Source: Pirellulaceae bacterium
GTDB lineage: Bacteria > Planctomycetota > Planctomycetia > Pirellulales > Pirellulaceae
DNA length: 64,000 bases
Assembly: GCA_026004795.1 (NCBI GenBank)
Contig: BPJV01000010.1
Location: 62,001 to 126,000 of the forward strand
Direction: 5' to 3'
Shown here: positions 36,270 through 44,068 of the stretch, one piece after another
Layout: each line of letters starts with the position of its first letter
How positions within the stretch are numbered: position 1 is the first letter of the stretch
Translations under genes and position numbers: made by a program
Notes under the pieces: model-generated
Databases searched by the model: none
Seen by the model: only the letters and a program-made list of their open reading frames with translations
Told to the model about the DNA's origin: nothing

Positions 36270-36661
36270 GCAAACCATCAGGCGACGATTGGCAAGTTGA
36301 AGTCTTCTTTGACGGGGAATGTCCGCTCTGCCTGCGTGAAATCAGGATGCTTCGCAGGATGGATCGCCAGAAGAACATTCGTTTCACGGACATCGCCGAT
36401 CCCACGTTTCATCCAGCGGACTATGGCAAGTCGATGCAGGAGTTCATGGCGGAGATCCAAGGAAGATTACCGGATGGATCTTGGATCAGAGGCGTAGAAG
36501 TCTTTCGTCGTATGTATGCAGCCGTCGGATTTGGTCCGCTCGTAGCACTCACACGACTGCCCGGCGTTTCGTGCATGCTCGATCTCGGCTACCGCATCTT
36601 TGCGAAGAACCGACTCCGATTAACGGGACGATGCAGCGAGGGAGCTTGTGATGTCAACTGA
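36266..36661 (+). CDS. DCC-family thiol-disulfide oxidoreductase-like protein (DUF393)
   Basis: The family motif [14 protein letters not shown] is at residues 16-29, with the CxxC pair (C19, C22) and the preceding Asp that give the DCC family its name. The rest ([40 protein letters not shown]) matches the thioredoxin-like fold of DUF393. The role is probably redox, membrane-proximal, but no substrate is known. The ATG lies in the ATGA overlap with the SOUL gene, so the two are coupled. The pairing suggests a joint redox/haem function, by inference. Confidence 0.9.
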   Translation: MSKPSGDDWQVEVFFDGECPLCLREIRMLRRMDRQKNIRFTDIADPTFHPADYGKSMQEFMAEIQGRLPDGSWIRGVEVFRRMYAAVGFGPLVALTRLPGVSCMLDLGYRIFAKNRLRLTGRCSEGACDVN

Positions 36662-36725
36662 ATCGCCACGGGCTCGCCCGCAATCCCACCATCCCTCCAA
36701 CACCTCCTGACGGAGACCAACACCG

Positions 36726-36911
36726 ATGTTCGGAAGAAGTCGCAAAGCCAAGCTGCAAGCAAAGTATAACAAGCTCATGCAAGAGGCGTACGACCTTTCG
36801 ACCGTGAGTCGGCAGAAGAGCGACCAGAAGCGTGCCGAGGCCGAAGAGATTGGCCGTCAACTCGATGAACTGGAAAAGCAATCTCAAAAAGACCGCGAGG
36901 CGAAGCGGTAA
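36726..36911 (+). CDS. Lacal_2735-family small protein
   Basis: 61 residues, highly charged and helical: MFGRSRKAKLQAKYNKLMQ, EAYDLSTVSRQKSDQKRAEAEEI, then QLDELEKQ. This matches the pattern of the Lacal_2735 family (small soluble proteins, common in marine Bacteroidetes, with the MFG-K-LxxKYxKLxxEAYxLS pattern). Function unknown. It follows the DCC gene by 64 bases on the same strand and may be the third gene of that operon. Confidence 0.7.
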   Translation: MFGRSRKAKLQAKYNKLMQEAYDLSTVSRQKSDQKRAEAEEIGRQLDELEKQSQKDREAKR

Positions 36912-36975
36912 CCTGGGTGAGGTGGTCCCCAGTTTTCAGGCCACTGGCTGAGGTAGAGTTTCGCCCTTGTTCATG

Positions 36976-37107
36976 CTATGGTCCGTCGCTCGTTGCAGTG
37001 CGACCGGAATCTAGGGTCGTCAACAGATCAATGCCTCGTGCCCGCAAACGCTTGATAACGGCATGTTCGCAGGCGTCTTCGTCGACGTACAAGCGGACGG
37101 CGCTCAT
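36976..37107 (-). pseudogene. Truncated PIN-like DUF5615 toxin
   Basis: A 43-residue frame starts at ATG 37107, overlapping the stop of the DUF433 gene as ATGA. It reads MSAVRLYVDEDACEHAVIKR, LRARGIDLLTTLDSGRTATSDGP and then a stop. This is the N-terminus of the DUF5615 PIN-like nuclease family (DEDxxxxxxxxLRxRGxDxLTxxxxGRxxxSD), which is normally around 110 residues. The later acidic residues are lost, so it should be inactive. Confidence 0.7.
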
Positions 37108-37385
37108 CCGGCCCGCTCCGACTGCTGCTTCAACCGGTCATATTCGGCGTCATCGGCGGCCAGCTCCGCTTCGATCTGATCGCGGTTGGCATGATAATAG
37201 GTCAGCGCCGCGTAGATCTGTCCCAGCGTCAATTGCGGATAGGTGGTGGCGATCTCTTCGGGCGACTGGCCTTGTTTGTAGAGCACCGCCAGCCGATGCA
37301 CGGTAAGCCGTGTCCCGTCAATGCGGATGCGCCCCCCGCACACATCGGGCGTTTGCACCAGCAGCTTGTCAAGCGTCGTCGCCAT
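37104..37385 (-). CDS. DUF433 antitoxin
   Basis: A 93-residue protein with the DUF433 (MerR-type HTH-like) core: CGGRIRIDGTRLTVHRLAVLYKQGQSPEEIATTYPQLTLGQIYAALTYYHANRDQIEAEL. DUF433 proteins are usually the antitoxin partner of DUF5615 toxins, and here the toxin follows with the usual 4-base ATGA overlap but is truncated. So this looks like an orphaned antitoxin left after loss of the toxin. Confidence 0.85.
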   Translation of the reverse strand: MATTLDKLLVQTPDVCGGRIRIDGTRLTVHRLAVLYKQGQSPEEIATTYPQLTLGQIYAALTYYHANRDQIEAELAADDAEYDRLKQQSERAG

Positions 37386-37604
37386 AGATTGACCTTAACC
37401 GGAGAAAAAGGATCTGTTTCAAGTTTATCATCCAGAGGCGATGATCGCGACGCCGTTCGATCTGGGGCCACTGATCCGCAAAGTCCGGCCTGGCCGATGG
37501 CACCACCGTAGCTGAATTCCAAGAATTCAGGCCAGTCGAGCATCAACGCGGTCTGAGTTTTTGCAAACTCAGCTACGGGCTATGCTGTCCGCCGAAGCGG
37601 AGAA
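37386..37604. other. Short intergenic stretch with palindromic elements
   Basis: Contains TGAATTCCAAGAATTCA near 37513 (a palindromic pair of GAATTC-like halves) and a stem GTTTGCAAACTCAGC-like pair around 37554-37574 (TGAGTTTTTGCAAACTCA). These are probably intergenic repeats. Confidence 0.35.
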
Positions 37605-37670
37605 GCAAGCATCCTGCTTGCCGTCCCCCGCGTTGTGCTCGGCCGACGCAAGCTGGAAGCTTACGCCACG
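37605..37670 (+). repeat. Direct repeat flanking the toxin-antitoxin pair, copy A
   Basis: Begins GCAAGCATCCTGCTTGCCGT (containing the inverted pair GCAAGC/GCTTGC) and ends in CGCAAGCTGGAAGCTTACGC. A close copy is at 38550-38614. Confidence 0.85.
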
Positions 37671-37878
37671 TCTTCGTTGATCGTTCCGCGATTGGGCTGT
37701 TTGGTTCGCGGCGCGAACGACGCCGCTGCGACTCTGCGATTGCCAGAAATGTCGAGACTTGCGTGGCGGCCTCGCGTTCCCGTCGCGAACTCATGCACCG
37801 ACGGCTATAATAATCACGGGGCAGGCAACGGCCTGAAAACACGCCGTCCCCGTGACTTATTTGCATAGGATTCGGTTC

Positions 37879-38115
37879 ATGATCTACCGCGGCAAAGTCA
37901 GCAACGGCCACATTGTTCTCGACGCAGACGTTTCGCTGCCTGACGGCACCGAGGTTGAAGTCGTTGTGCATGGACAATTGCCGGACAAGCCGGCAACGTC
38001 GGAGAAAACGTTGCTGGATGTCCTGCGGCCGTTTGTCGGGGCCGTGGACGAGTGGCCGTCTGACATGTCAACGAACCATGATCACTATCTGTACGGTACT
38101 CCCAAGCCATCATGA
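37879..38115 (+). CDS. Antitoxin of a VapBC-like pair
   Basis: 78 residues. The N-terminal half (MIYRGKVSNGHIVLDADVSL, PDGTEVEVVV) is a small swapped-hairpin-like beta domain of the kind found in many cyanobacterial and planctomycete antitoxins. The C-terminal half (from about KTLLDVLRPFVGAVDEWPSDMS) would wrap the toxin. AGGA lies 8 bases upstream of ATG 37879; the in-frame upstream TTG-type start at 37852 is less likely. The stop overlaps the toxin ATG (ATGA). Antitoxins of this type usually repress their own promoter. Confidence 0.8.
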   Translation: MIYRGKVSNGHIVLDADVSLPDGTEVEVVVHGQLPDKPATSEKTLLDVLRPFVGAVDEWPSDMSTNHDHYLYGTPKPS

Positions 38116-38513
38116 AGCGGGCGTTCGCCGATACCTCCTACTTCTTCGCGCTGCTGAATCCCAGGGACCAGTTTCACCAGGCGGCGGTGGCGCTGAGTGC
38201 CAGTCAATCGCCCGCGCTGGTGACGACCGATTTCATCCTGCTGGAACTCGGCAACTCGATGAAGTTGCCCAGCAGTCGTCAGACGTTTGTCAAGTTTGTC
38301 GAGCACCTGCGCGCCAGCGAACAGGTCCAGGTCGTCCCGCTTTCCGTTTCGCTGCTGCAGGCCGGGTTGGATTTGTTTGCATCGCGGGCAGACAAAGCAT
38401 GGTCGCTGACCGATTGCACCTCGTTCGTCGTTATGCAAAACGAACAACTCCAGCAGGCGTTGACAGCCGACCATCACTTTGAGCAGGCGGGATTCCAAAC
38501 ACTTTTGAAATAA
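38112..38513 (+). CDS. PIN-domain ribonuclease toxin (VapC-like)
   Basis: 133 residues with the PIN acidic residues in place: FADTSYF (D7), FILLELGNS (E45), AWSLTDCTSF (D101) and TADHHF (D120). These bind Mg2+ and cleave RNA, often tRNA or rRNA. Overlap by ATGA with the antitoxin gene shows a complete, coupled module. The pair sits between two copies of a 65-base intergenic repeat, which could have helped it move or be exchanged. Target RNA unknown. Confidence 0.9.
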   Translation: MKRAFADTSYFFALLNPRDQFHQAAVALSASQSPALVTTDFILLELGNSMKLPSSRQTFVKFVEHLRASEQVQVVPLSVSLLQAGLDLFASRADKAWSLTDCTSFVVMQNEQLQQALTADHHFEQAGFQTLLK

Positions 38514-38549
38514 CGTCCGCTGCCCCGTGCAGCCGATCGGCAGCGTGGG

Positions 38550-38614
38550 GCAAGCATCCTGCTTGCCGTCCCCTCTTTGAGCTGGGCCAACGCAAGCTGG
38601 CAGCTTACGCCACG
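38550..38614 (+). repeat. Direct repeat flanking the toxin-antitoxin pair, copy B
   Basis: Second copy of the 37605-37670 repeat, sharing GCAAGCATCCTGCTTGCCGT and the CGCAAGCTGG-AGCTTACGCC end, with variation in the middle. Confidence 0.85.
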
Positions 38615-38626
38615 ACGCGGCCGCAC

Positions 38627-39052
38627 TCACCTCCCTTTTGACAATGCCGCCGGTGCCGGGCGCAGCCGGTCGGCCAGGACGTAGAACTTGGCGTAGCGGC
38701 GGCCGTCGCTGTACCGCCGGCCTTGCGGATCGTCGACCAGCACGGTCACCCGCCGCGTCAGCCGGTTGACCCGCCCGACCCATTCCCGCCCGCGATGTTC
38801 GAACGCCACCCAATCCCCCGGCCTGATCCCCTGCGCGTCCATCACCCGCCCGGCCCGGGTGAGCAGTTGATGGCGATGATCCGTATGCCCGAAGAACCGC
38901 TCAGCAATCGATCCAAACCGCTCCGCCCCACACCGCGACTCGCCCCATACCAGCAGCTCCACCAAATGCACAGTCTCGTGCTCCATCACACGCTGCAGAC
39001 CTCCAGCCGATCCCGGCATGCGCCCCCGCATCTTCGTTATGATGGATTGCAA
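38627..39052 (-). CDS. SprT-like metalloprotease, N-terminally truncated
   Basis: 141 residues beginning MQSIITKMRGRMPGSAGGLQ. VMEHETVHLVEL contains the HExxH zinc motif of SprT/Spartan-like proteases, followed by GSIAERFFGHTDHRHQLLTRAG with the third histidine region. After it comes a small beta-domain (RPGDWVAFEHRGREWVGRVNRL, KFYVLADRLRP) like the SH3-like tail seen in planctomycete SprT-like proteins. The usual N-terminal segment before HExxH is missing, so the gene probably lost its 5' end, perhaps when the divergent helicase arrived. Its start is only 3 bases from the nearest plus-strand frame. Confidence 0.55.
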   Translation of the reverse strand: MQSIITKMRGRMPGSAGGLQRVMEHETVHLVELLVWGESRCGAERFGSIAERFFGHTDHRHQLLTRAGRVMDAQGIRPGDWVAFEHRGREWVGRVNRLTRRVTVLVDDPQGRRYSDGRRYAKFYVLADRLRPAPAALSKGR

Positions 39053-39253
39053 TCATGAAACAAAACGACGTTGAAATCCGATTGCCTGACAACCGAGCCG
39101 TTCACGCGCTTCGATGCATCGCTGGAGCCTCGGCCGGCGAGCTTGCTCGACCGTTCAAAGGGCTCGGAGCGAACACGGCTATCGCACTCCCCGTAGGTAT
39201 TGTTTGCAGGCACGTGTTCATGTACTGTCGACTACTAGCACGATGCGTTTAAC

Positions 39254-40789
39254 ATGAGTAGCCTCAGCCGCGATGACGACTTGTCAGCACTGCAGTCGGA
39301 CTTCATCCAAGCGGAACGGCCTATTCGGTTGTATTTTCCGGATACGGGCCGAGAGGTCTTGCAGCATGCACAGGAGGCGGTTCGTCGCGAGTATCGTGCT
39401 TCTGTCAAGTGGAAGCGTCTCCGCTGCCGAAGCGTAGACCTGGTATCCAAGAGTGATATTGGAACGATCTACGTCCTGCAGGTTGGCCACCGTGTGGAGT
39501 TTGATTGGACGTGGGAGGGAGCAACGGCTTTTCGCCCTTTGTCCATACCGCGTTCTGATGCGGATGCGGCGGAAGGATTTCCCGAGGGGAACGACGAAGT
39601 TGAGATCGACGATTCCATCGTGTGGATGGGAGAGATTCTCGAAGTCGACGATGCGACCGGGCGCATTTTTGTCATCGTGGCGGATCCTGAACATCCTCCG
39701 ACAACAGGATCATTCTTTGTTCGCCCATTCGAGTTTCTGGCGTTTCTCCATGCCATCTGCAACGAACCCGCCTTTGATCGAATCCGAGAAATCGTCGTCG
39801 ATCGGCTTTGTGCAAGCGAAGGAGGAATCCACCCGGACGTGCTGGAGTACCGCGATGTTGGCCTGCCGGAACTCAGTCGTTGGTGGTCCAAGGCCTGGAG
39901 TGTCCTGTGGGGACCTCCCGGTACCGGGAAGACGTTCACCACGGGACAACAAGCCGTGCGGTCCCTGGCGGATCCTAGCGAGCGCATTCTGATCGTCTCT
40001 ACGACCAATCGAGCCACCGACGCTGCTGCGATCGCTCTGGGTAAAGCCGCCAGGGAAGTGGCACCACAAATCCTAGAAAGTGGTGCGCTGTTGCGAATCG
40101 GCAAGGGGGCATCGTTCAAGGCCTTTGCCGAAAACCGATTGGAAGACATGCTCCGAGGCACGGAGACCGAGTATCTCCGTCGGATCGAAAGCCACCTCCA
40201 GAGCCTGGCGAGAACGACCAGTTCCGTCGAAAAAGCGATGATTCGCGTAGAGATCAAGAAACTGCGGATGCAGATGCGGGATGCTGCGCGCCGCAACTTT
40301 CTGGACGACCAGGTGCGATGTGTCGTCGCAACAGCGTTTCGCGCGACCTCATTCCTCACCACGGAGGCCGTGAAACATAGTATCGAACATGGGCTGGCTC
40401 CGTTCACGACGGTGTTCATTGACGAAGCCGGATTGATTTCTCGCGCCGCCACAGCCGCCCCTATCTCTGCTGGCGGCTCGCCGTGTGGTATTGGTCGGGG
40501 ATTCGAAGCAGCTTGCCCCGATCAGTCGCATCAGTCGCGTTCTGCCAACCCATCAGATGACGTGGTTAGCCAAGAGCGGTTTGAGTCATCTGGATCATTT
40601 CGGGTCCGAGGCAGTGGGTGTTCACGTGCTGCGCCAGCAGCACCGGATGCACCGCGACGTATGCCATGTCGTGTCGAATTTCCAGTACGCTGGCCAATTG
40701 GAGACGGCGCCGGAAGTAGGAGACCGGAAATACCGCCTGCCGATGTTGCTCCAAGATCAACCACGCGCGATATGGTATGTGCTGGATGA
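39254..40789 (+). CDS. SF1 UPF1-like helicase, N-terminal part of a frameshifted giant gene
   Basis: Encodes the first half of a large helicase. Residues 1-215 have an OB/beta-rich region of unknown role (DDSIVWMGEILEVDDATGRIFVIV). Walker A, LWGPPGTGKTFTTGQQ, is at 218-233; motif Ia ILIVSTTNRATDAAA follows; a helical insertion (about 300-355) precedes CVVATAFRATSF; and Walker B/motif II is FIDEAGLIS (about 390). Right after motif II the frame goes wrong at CCCC 40458-40461 and runs on as non-protein-like sequence to 40789. Dropping one C joins the frame to the next reading (RRVVLVGDSKQLAPI). So this is one gene split by an apparent one-base insertion: a true mutation, a sequencing error, or less likely programmed slippage. 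Confidence 0.75.
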   Translation: MSSLSRDDDLSALQSDFIQAERPIRLYFPDTGREVLQHAQEAVRREYRASVKWKRLRCRSVDLVSKSDIGTIYVLQVGHRVEFDWTWEGATAFRPLSIPRSDADAAEGFPEGNDEVEIDDSIVWMGEILEVDDATGRIFVIVADPEHPPTTGSFFVRPFEFLAFLHAICNEPAFDRIREIVVDRLCASEGGIHPDVLEYRDVGLPELSRWWSKAWSVLWGPPGTGKTFTTGQQAVRSLADPSERILIVSTTNRATDAAAIALGKAAREVAPQILESGALLRIGKGASFKAFAENRLEDMLRGTETEYLRRIESHLQSLARTTSSVEKAMIRVEIKKLRMQMRDAARRNFLDDQVRCVVATAFRATSFLTTEAVKHSIEHGLAPFTTVFIDEAGLISRAATAAPISAGGSPCGIGRGFEAACPDQSHQSRSANPSDDVVSQERFESSGSFRVRGSGCSRAAPAAPDAPRRMPCRVEFPVRWPIGDGAGSRRPEIPPADVAPRSTTRDMVCAG

Positions 40790-42908
40790 AGAAACGAGTG
40801 ATTGGCCATCGATTCGAGCCGAGCGAGGCCCGGGAAATCGAAGTTGGGTGCGCCGCGTTACAACGACCATCTTGGATCGCCTGTTCACCGATACAGAATT
40901 GCGTTCATGCAATGGTATGTTCATATCGCCATTCAAAGCTCAGGCGCATCGTATCGCCGTCTATCTGGCACAGAATGAATTGCACACCTGGTCTGCTTCA
41001 ACGGTTCACAGCCAACAAGGGGCCGAAGCCGACGTAGTGATTTTCGACACGGTCAACGCGGGAAGCTACAGTTGGCCATACGATGAATGGAAACGGCTGG
41101 TGAATGTGGCGTTGAGTCGAGCACGCGAAGCCTGTCTGGTGCTGGCCAGTCGCGCTGAAATGCAAGAGCCCTATTTGCACCCGTTGCTGTCCTTTCTTTC
41201 GCCCCGCGTGTTGAGGAAGCGTGCACGCAAGCTCGTGTGGGAACAAGTTCCCGCCAGGGAGATCTACTCGGCGCCTAATCGAGAGACCGTCCGCGAGACC
41301 GGAGCAAATGAGTATGCCACCAACACGAACTCATTGGGCTACCAGATTTCCACGCGGAAACTGCTCCGGCCGGTCCTGTCTAGGGAACAGGAGCGGTTGT
41401 GTGGGCTCACATTGGACGGCAAGCCGCGTTTGGTCCGAGGCGTCGCCGGGAGTGGAAAAACGATCGTTCTGGCTCACTGGTTAGCAAAGACCGTCAAGCG
41501 CTTCTCCGATCAGCCGGACGCGCGGATTTGGGCCGTATTTGCCAATCGTTCTCTCCAGGCGCTCATCGCGAATTCCATCGAAACAGCATGGGACCGAGCG
41601 GCGGAAGGAACGCACTTTCCGTGGGAACGTGTTTCCCTGCTTCACATCCGCGAAATCCTCGACTGGATGCTGCCCGAGGTGGGATTACGGGCCAGCGATT
41701 TCCGCTTCGAATATGACAACGCAGCGGCGGCATTCTTGGAGCGACGTCCGGCGCGCGAGATACAACCGGCATGCGACGCCTTGTTCATCGACGAAGCCCA
41801 GGATATGGGCCCCAATACTCTGAAGCTGTTGTCGGCGCTGGTTCGACAGGTAGATGGCTCCGATACGAACAGTCGTGCTGTCAACATTTTCTACGACAAT
41901 GCGCAGAACATCTACGGCAGGGGTACGCCCAGGTGGTCCGAGTTCGGCTTGGACCTGCGCGGGCGTTCGACGGTGATGAACGAGAGTTTCCGCAGTACCA
42001 AACCGATCATCGAATTCGCGTTGAACGTCCTTTATCGATTGCAGCCACCGGAGAATGACCCGGATCATAAAGAACTGCTCAGCCGCGGTTTGGTCGAGCG
42101 AACCGCGCGCGGCGATGCGCAATGGTGGACCATACGTTTCAATCAAATCGATGGACCGAAACCCACGTTTCGGCAGTTCACCAGCACTCGCCAGGAGATG
42201 CAAGCCATCGGCCAGTTCTGTCGACAACTCATCGAAGTTGAGGGTGTTGATCCGGCAGACATCTGCCTGCTCTACAACGGCCAAAACATCAAGCGAAGGC
42301 TCGAGCGCGAAGTCGCTCCGCGCATGGCGGAAATTGGCGTTACTCTCAGTGTGCAGACAGGCCGCTTCGAGCGCTGTGGCGACGTGCTCCTGGCAACAAC
42401 ACCTCACTCGTTCAAGGGCTACGACGCTGAGATCGTGATCGTGCCCGGCGTCGACTGGTATGTCTCGGAAAAAGTCGGTGTGCTGGCAAGCAATCTCTAC
42501 GTGGCGATGACCCGAGCCAGGTCGATGTTGGTTCTATTTGCGGAAAACCGAGCCGACAAGCACGCCCAACGGTTGTACGATGTGTTGGGAGAATGCATGG
42601 ACATACTCGAGTATCGACCAAAGGTGGAAAAAACTGCCAGTCCGATGGACGATGTTGCCGACCTGGTGGAAATCATTGGTGAAGAACATCGCAAGTGGCT
42701 GGTAGGCCTGCTGCGCCGCTACAAGATTTCCCAAGAACCATTGTTTACGAAATCTGGTGAGATCATCGCGCAACCGCTGTTTTGGTTTGCCACAGAACAC
42801 GGGAAATACGCGTGTTTTGCGCCGCGGCGTCCATCACAACGCATTGCGCATCGTCTCGAGGATTTCGGATTCAATGTCATCTCTCCTGGTGACGCAGTTC
42901 TTCCTTAG
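40485..42908 (+). CDS. SF1 helicase continuation plus UvrD-like second helicase domain
   Basis: Frame that continues the split gene. It starts with VLVGDSKQLAPI (motif III of the first helicase), then LRQQHRMHRDVC (motif IV), STVHSQQGAEADVVIFDTVN (motif V) and WKRLVNVALSRAREACLVL (motif VI), completing a UPF1/DNA2-type core. From about residue 295 a second, UvrD/PcrA-like ATPase begins: RGVAGSGKTIVLAHWLA (Walker A, about 319), FIDEAQDMGPNTLK (about 435), TTPHSFKGYDAEIVIVPG (about 639) and LYVAMTRARSMLVLF (about 673). A C-terminal 130-residue tail has KYACFAPRRPSQRIAHRLEDFGF, unrecognised. Two SF1 motors in one chain is unusual and recalls nucleic-acid defence or repair proteins. Confidence 0.75.
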   Translation: MVLVGDSKQLAPISRISRVLPTHQMTWLAKSGLSHLDHFGSEAVGVHVLRQQHRMHRDVCHVVSNFQYAGQLETAPEVGDRKYRLPMLLQDQPRAIWYVLDEETSDWPSIRAERGPGNRSWVRRVTTTILDRLFTDTELRSCNGMFISPFKAQAHRIAVYLAQNELHTWSASTVHSQQGAEADVVIFDTVNAGSYSWPYDEWKRLVNVALSRAREACLVLASRAEMQEPYLHPLLSFLSPRVLRKRARKLVWEQVPAREIYSAPNRETVRETGANEYATNTNSLGYQISTRKLLRPVLSREQERLCGLTLDGKPRLVRGVAGSGKTIVLAHWLAKTVKRFSDQPDARIWAVFANRSLQALIANSIETAWDRAAEGTHFPWERVSLLHIREILDWMLPEVGLRASDFRFEYDNAAAAFLERRPAREIQPACDALFIDEAQDMGPNTLKLLSALVRQVDGSDTNSRAVNIFYDNAQNIYGRGTPRWSEFGLDLRGRSTVMNESFRSTKPIIEFALNVLYRLQPPENDPDHKELLSRGLVERTARGDAQWWTIRFNQIDGPKPTFRQFTSTRQEMQAIGQFCRQLIEVEGVDPADICLLYNGQNIKRRLEREVAPRMAEIGVTLSVQTGRFERCGDVLLATTPHSFKGYDAEIVIVPGVDWYVSEKVGVLASNLYVAMTRARSMLVLFAENRADKHAQRLYDVLGECMDILEYRPKVEKTASPMDDVADLVEIIGEEHRKWLVGLLRRYKISQEPLFTKSGEIIAQPLFWFATEHGKYACFAPRRPSQRIAHRLEDFGFNVISPGDAVLP

Positions 42909-43086
42909 AAGCTCGATTTCTCTTCCCTGCGATCCGTGCCGACAGCCTGTCCTCACCTGTGACCTGCTTCAAAGCTATCGAATGAACCCGAGTGAATCAG
43001 TTGGGAAGATGCTTGGGGTGCTCCCGAAAACCTGGTCTATGAGTTATGAGAGTATAACTAGTTGATTTTAGGTAAGGAGGACTCTC

Positions 43087-43877
43087 ATGAGCAGAAAGCG
43101 GCACAGTCCGGAACAGATCATCAGGAAGCTTCGGGAGGCGGATGCGATGTTGTCGGCTGGGAAGACGATCGGGCAGGTTTGCCAGGCGTTGGAGATCAGT
43201 GAGCCGACGTTCCATCGCTGGCGGAACGGGCACCGACGCGCAGCGTTGGTCGCGGTGGGATGAAAGCCGAGAAGGCTCGGCGACTGAAGGAGCTTGAGGC
43301 GGAGAACAAGCGGCTGAAGTGTCCGCTGGCCGAAGCGGAATTGGACAAGCTGATTTTGAAAGAAGCCTGGGAGGGAAACTTTTTCGTGTTGCCATAGCTC
43401 TCCGGTACCCCAGCCGACAATGTCATGTCCTGCGTTTGGCTGCTGGCTCGACAACTGAAAAAGCCCGTCGCGGCGTCGTCAGGCGGTCGCTCACGTGCAA
43501 CAGCGAGTGAACGTTTCGCAGCGTCGGGCATGTCGTGTGCTGGGTCAAGCTCGGAGCACTCAGCGTTATCAGGCGAAAGAAGATTCCCCAGAGGAGAAGA
43601 AGATGGTGTCGCGCATACACGAACTAGTGCGGCAGTATCCGCGTTATGGTCATCGCATGATCACCGCGAAATTGCGTCAGGAGGGTTGGTTAGTAAACTT
43701 CAAACAGGGGCAATCGTCTGTGGCGTCGTGAAGGCCTGAAAGTACCGCAAAAGATGCGGAAGAGGCGGCGTTTGGGGCACAGCGGCAACTGCCTGAGTGC
43801 GTCGGCGTGCCGAGCATAAAGATCACGTTTGGGCGTGGGACTTCATCCAGGATCGCACGTCCAGCGGTCGTCCGCTG
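43087..43877 (+). mobile_element. Degenerate IS3-family insertion sequence (orfA and truncated orfB)
   Basis: A broken IS3-family element. orfA starts at ATG 43087 (MSRKRHSPEQIIRKLREADA, HTH GKTIGQVCQALEISEPTFHRWR) and stops early at 43263. Its second half is in another frame (GMKAEKARRLKELEAENKRL, AEAELDKLILKEA) up to 43397. orfB begins in the stretch VNVSQRRACRVLGQARSTQRY to YPRYGHRMITAKLRQEGW, shifts frame near 43700 (LWRREGLKVPQKMRKRRR), and ends at HVWAWDFIQDRTSSGRPL, just after the first DDE-region residues. The rest is missing, replaced at 43878 by a dispersed repeat. An inverted pair ATGAGAGT/ACTCTCAT overlaps the ribosome site AAGGAGG. It is dead as a transposon. Confidence 0.85.
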
Positions 43878-43988
43878 GTGAGTTTGCGGTAAGCGTGTGT
43901 GAGGATTTTTGGGGGAACGGGTAGGCTGGAGGTGGGTCTGATGCTCTAGCCGATAGGAGCTCCGTTCCATGGAACAGCTTACTGCAAA
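43878..43988 (+). repeat. Dispersed 110-base repeat, copy 2
   Basis: Second copy of 34385-34495. Here the small gene keeps its ATG (43969, MEQLTANS), but right after six codons the 23-base GAATTC repeat interrupts it. The repeat directly abuts the broken IS3 element, marking a recombination or insertion junction. Confidence 0.85.
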
Positions 43989-43993
43989 CTCAC

Positions 43994-44016
43994 GGAATTC
44001 TGGCGAATTCCACTAC
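43994..44016 (+). repeat. Palindrome-containing 23-base repeat, copy 2
   Basis: GGAATTCTGGCGAATTCC followed by ACTAC, as at 5690-5712 and 44069-44091. It sits within the start of the small IS66-like gene copy. Confidence 0.8.
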
Positions 44017-44068
44017 GAGTTAAGTGCCAGTGTTTGGGTGTCGATGGGGTGTCGAGGTGGGGTGTCGA

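Noticed and set aside
36726-36911. Small helical protein as a toxin or antitoxin
   Set aside because: Sequence pattern fits the Lacal_2735 family better, and it lies with the SOUL/DCC genes rather than a toxin gene.
39055-39252. 65-codon plus-strand frame ending one base before the helicase start
   Set aside because: No motif, no ribosome site, and mixed composition; may be leader sequence only.
40440-40480. Programmed ribosomal frameshift in the helicase gene
   Set aside because: The CCCC site lacks a clear slippery heptamer, internal Shine-Dalgarno or downstream pseudoknot that I can see; mutation or sequencing error is simpler.
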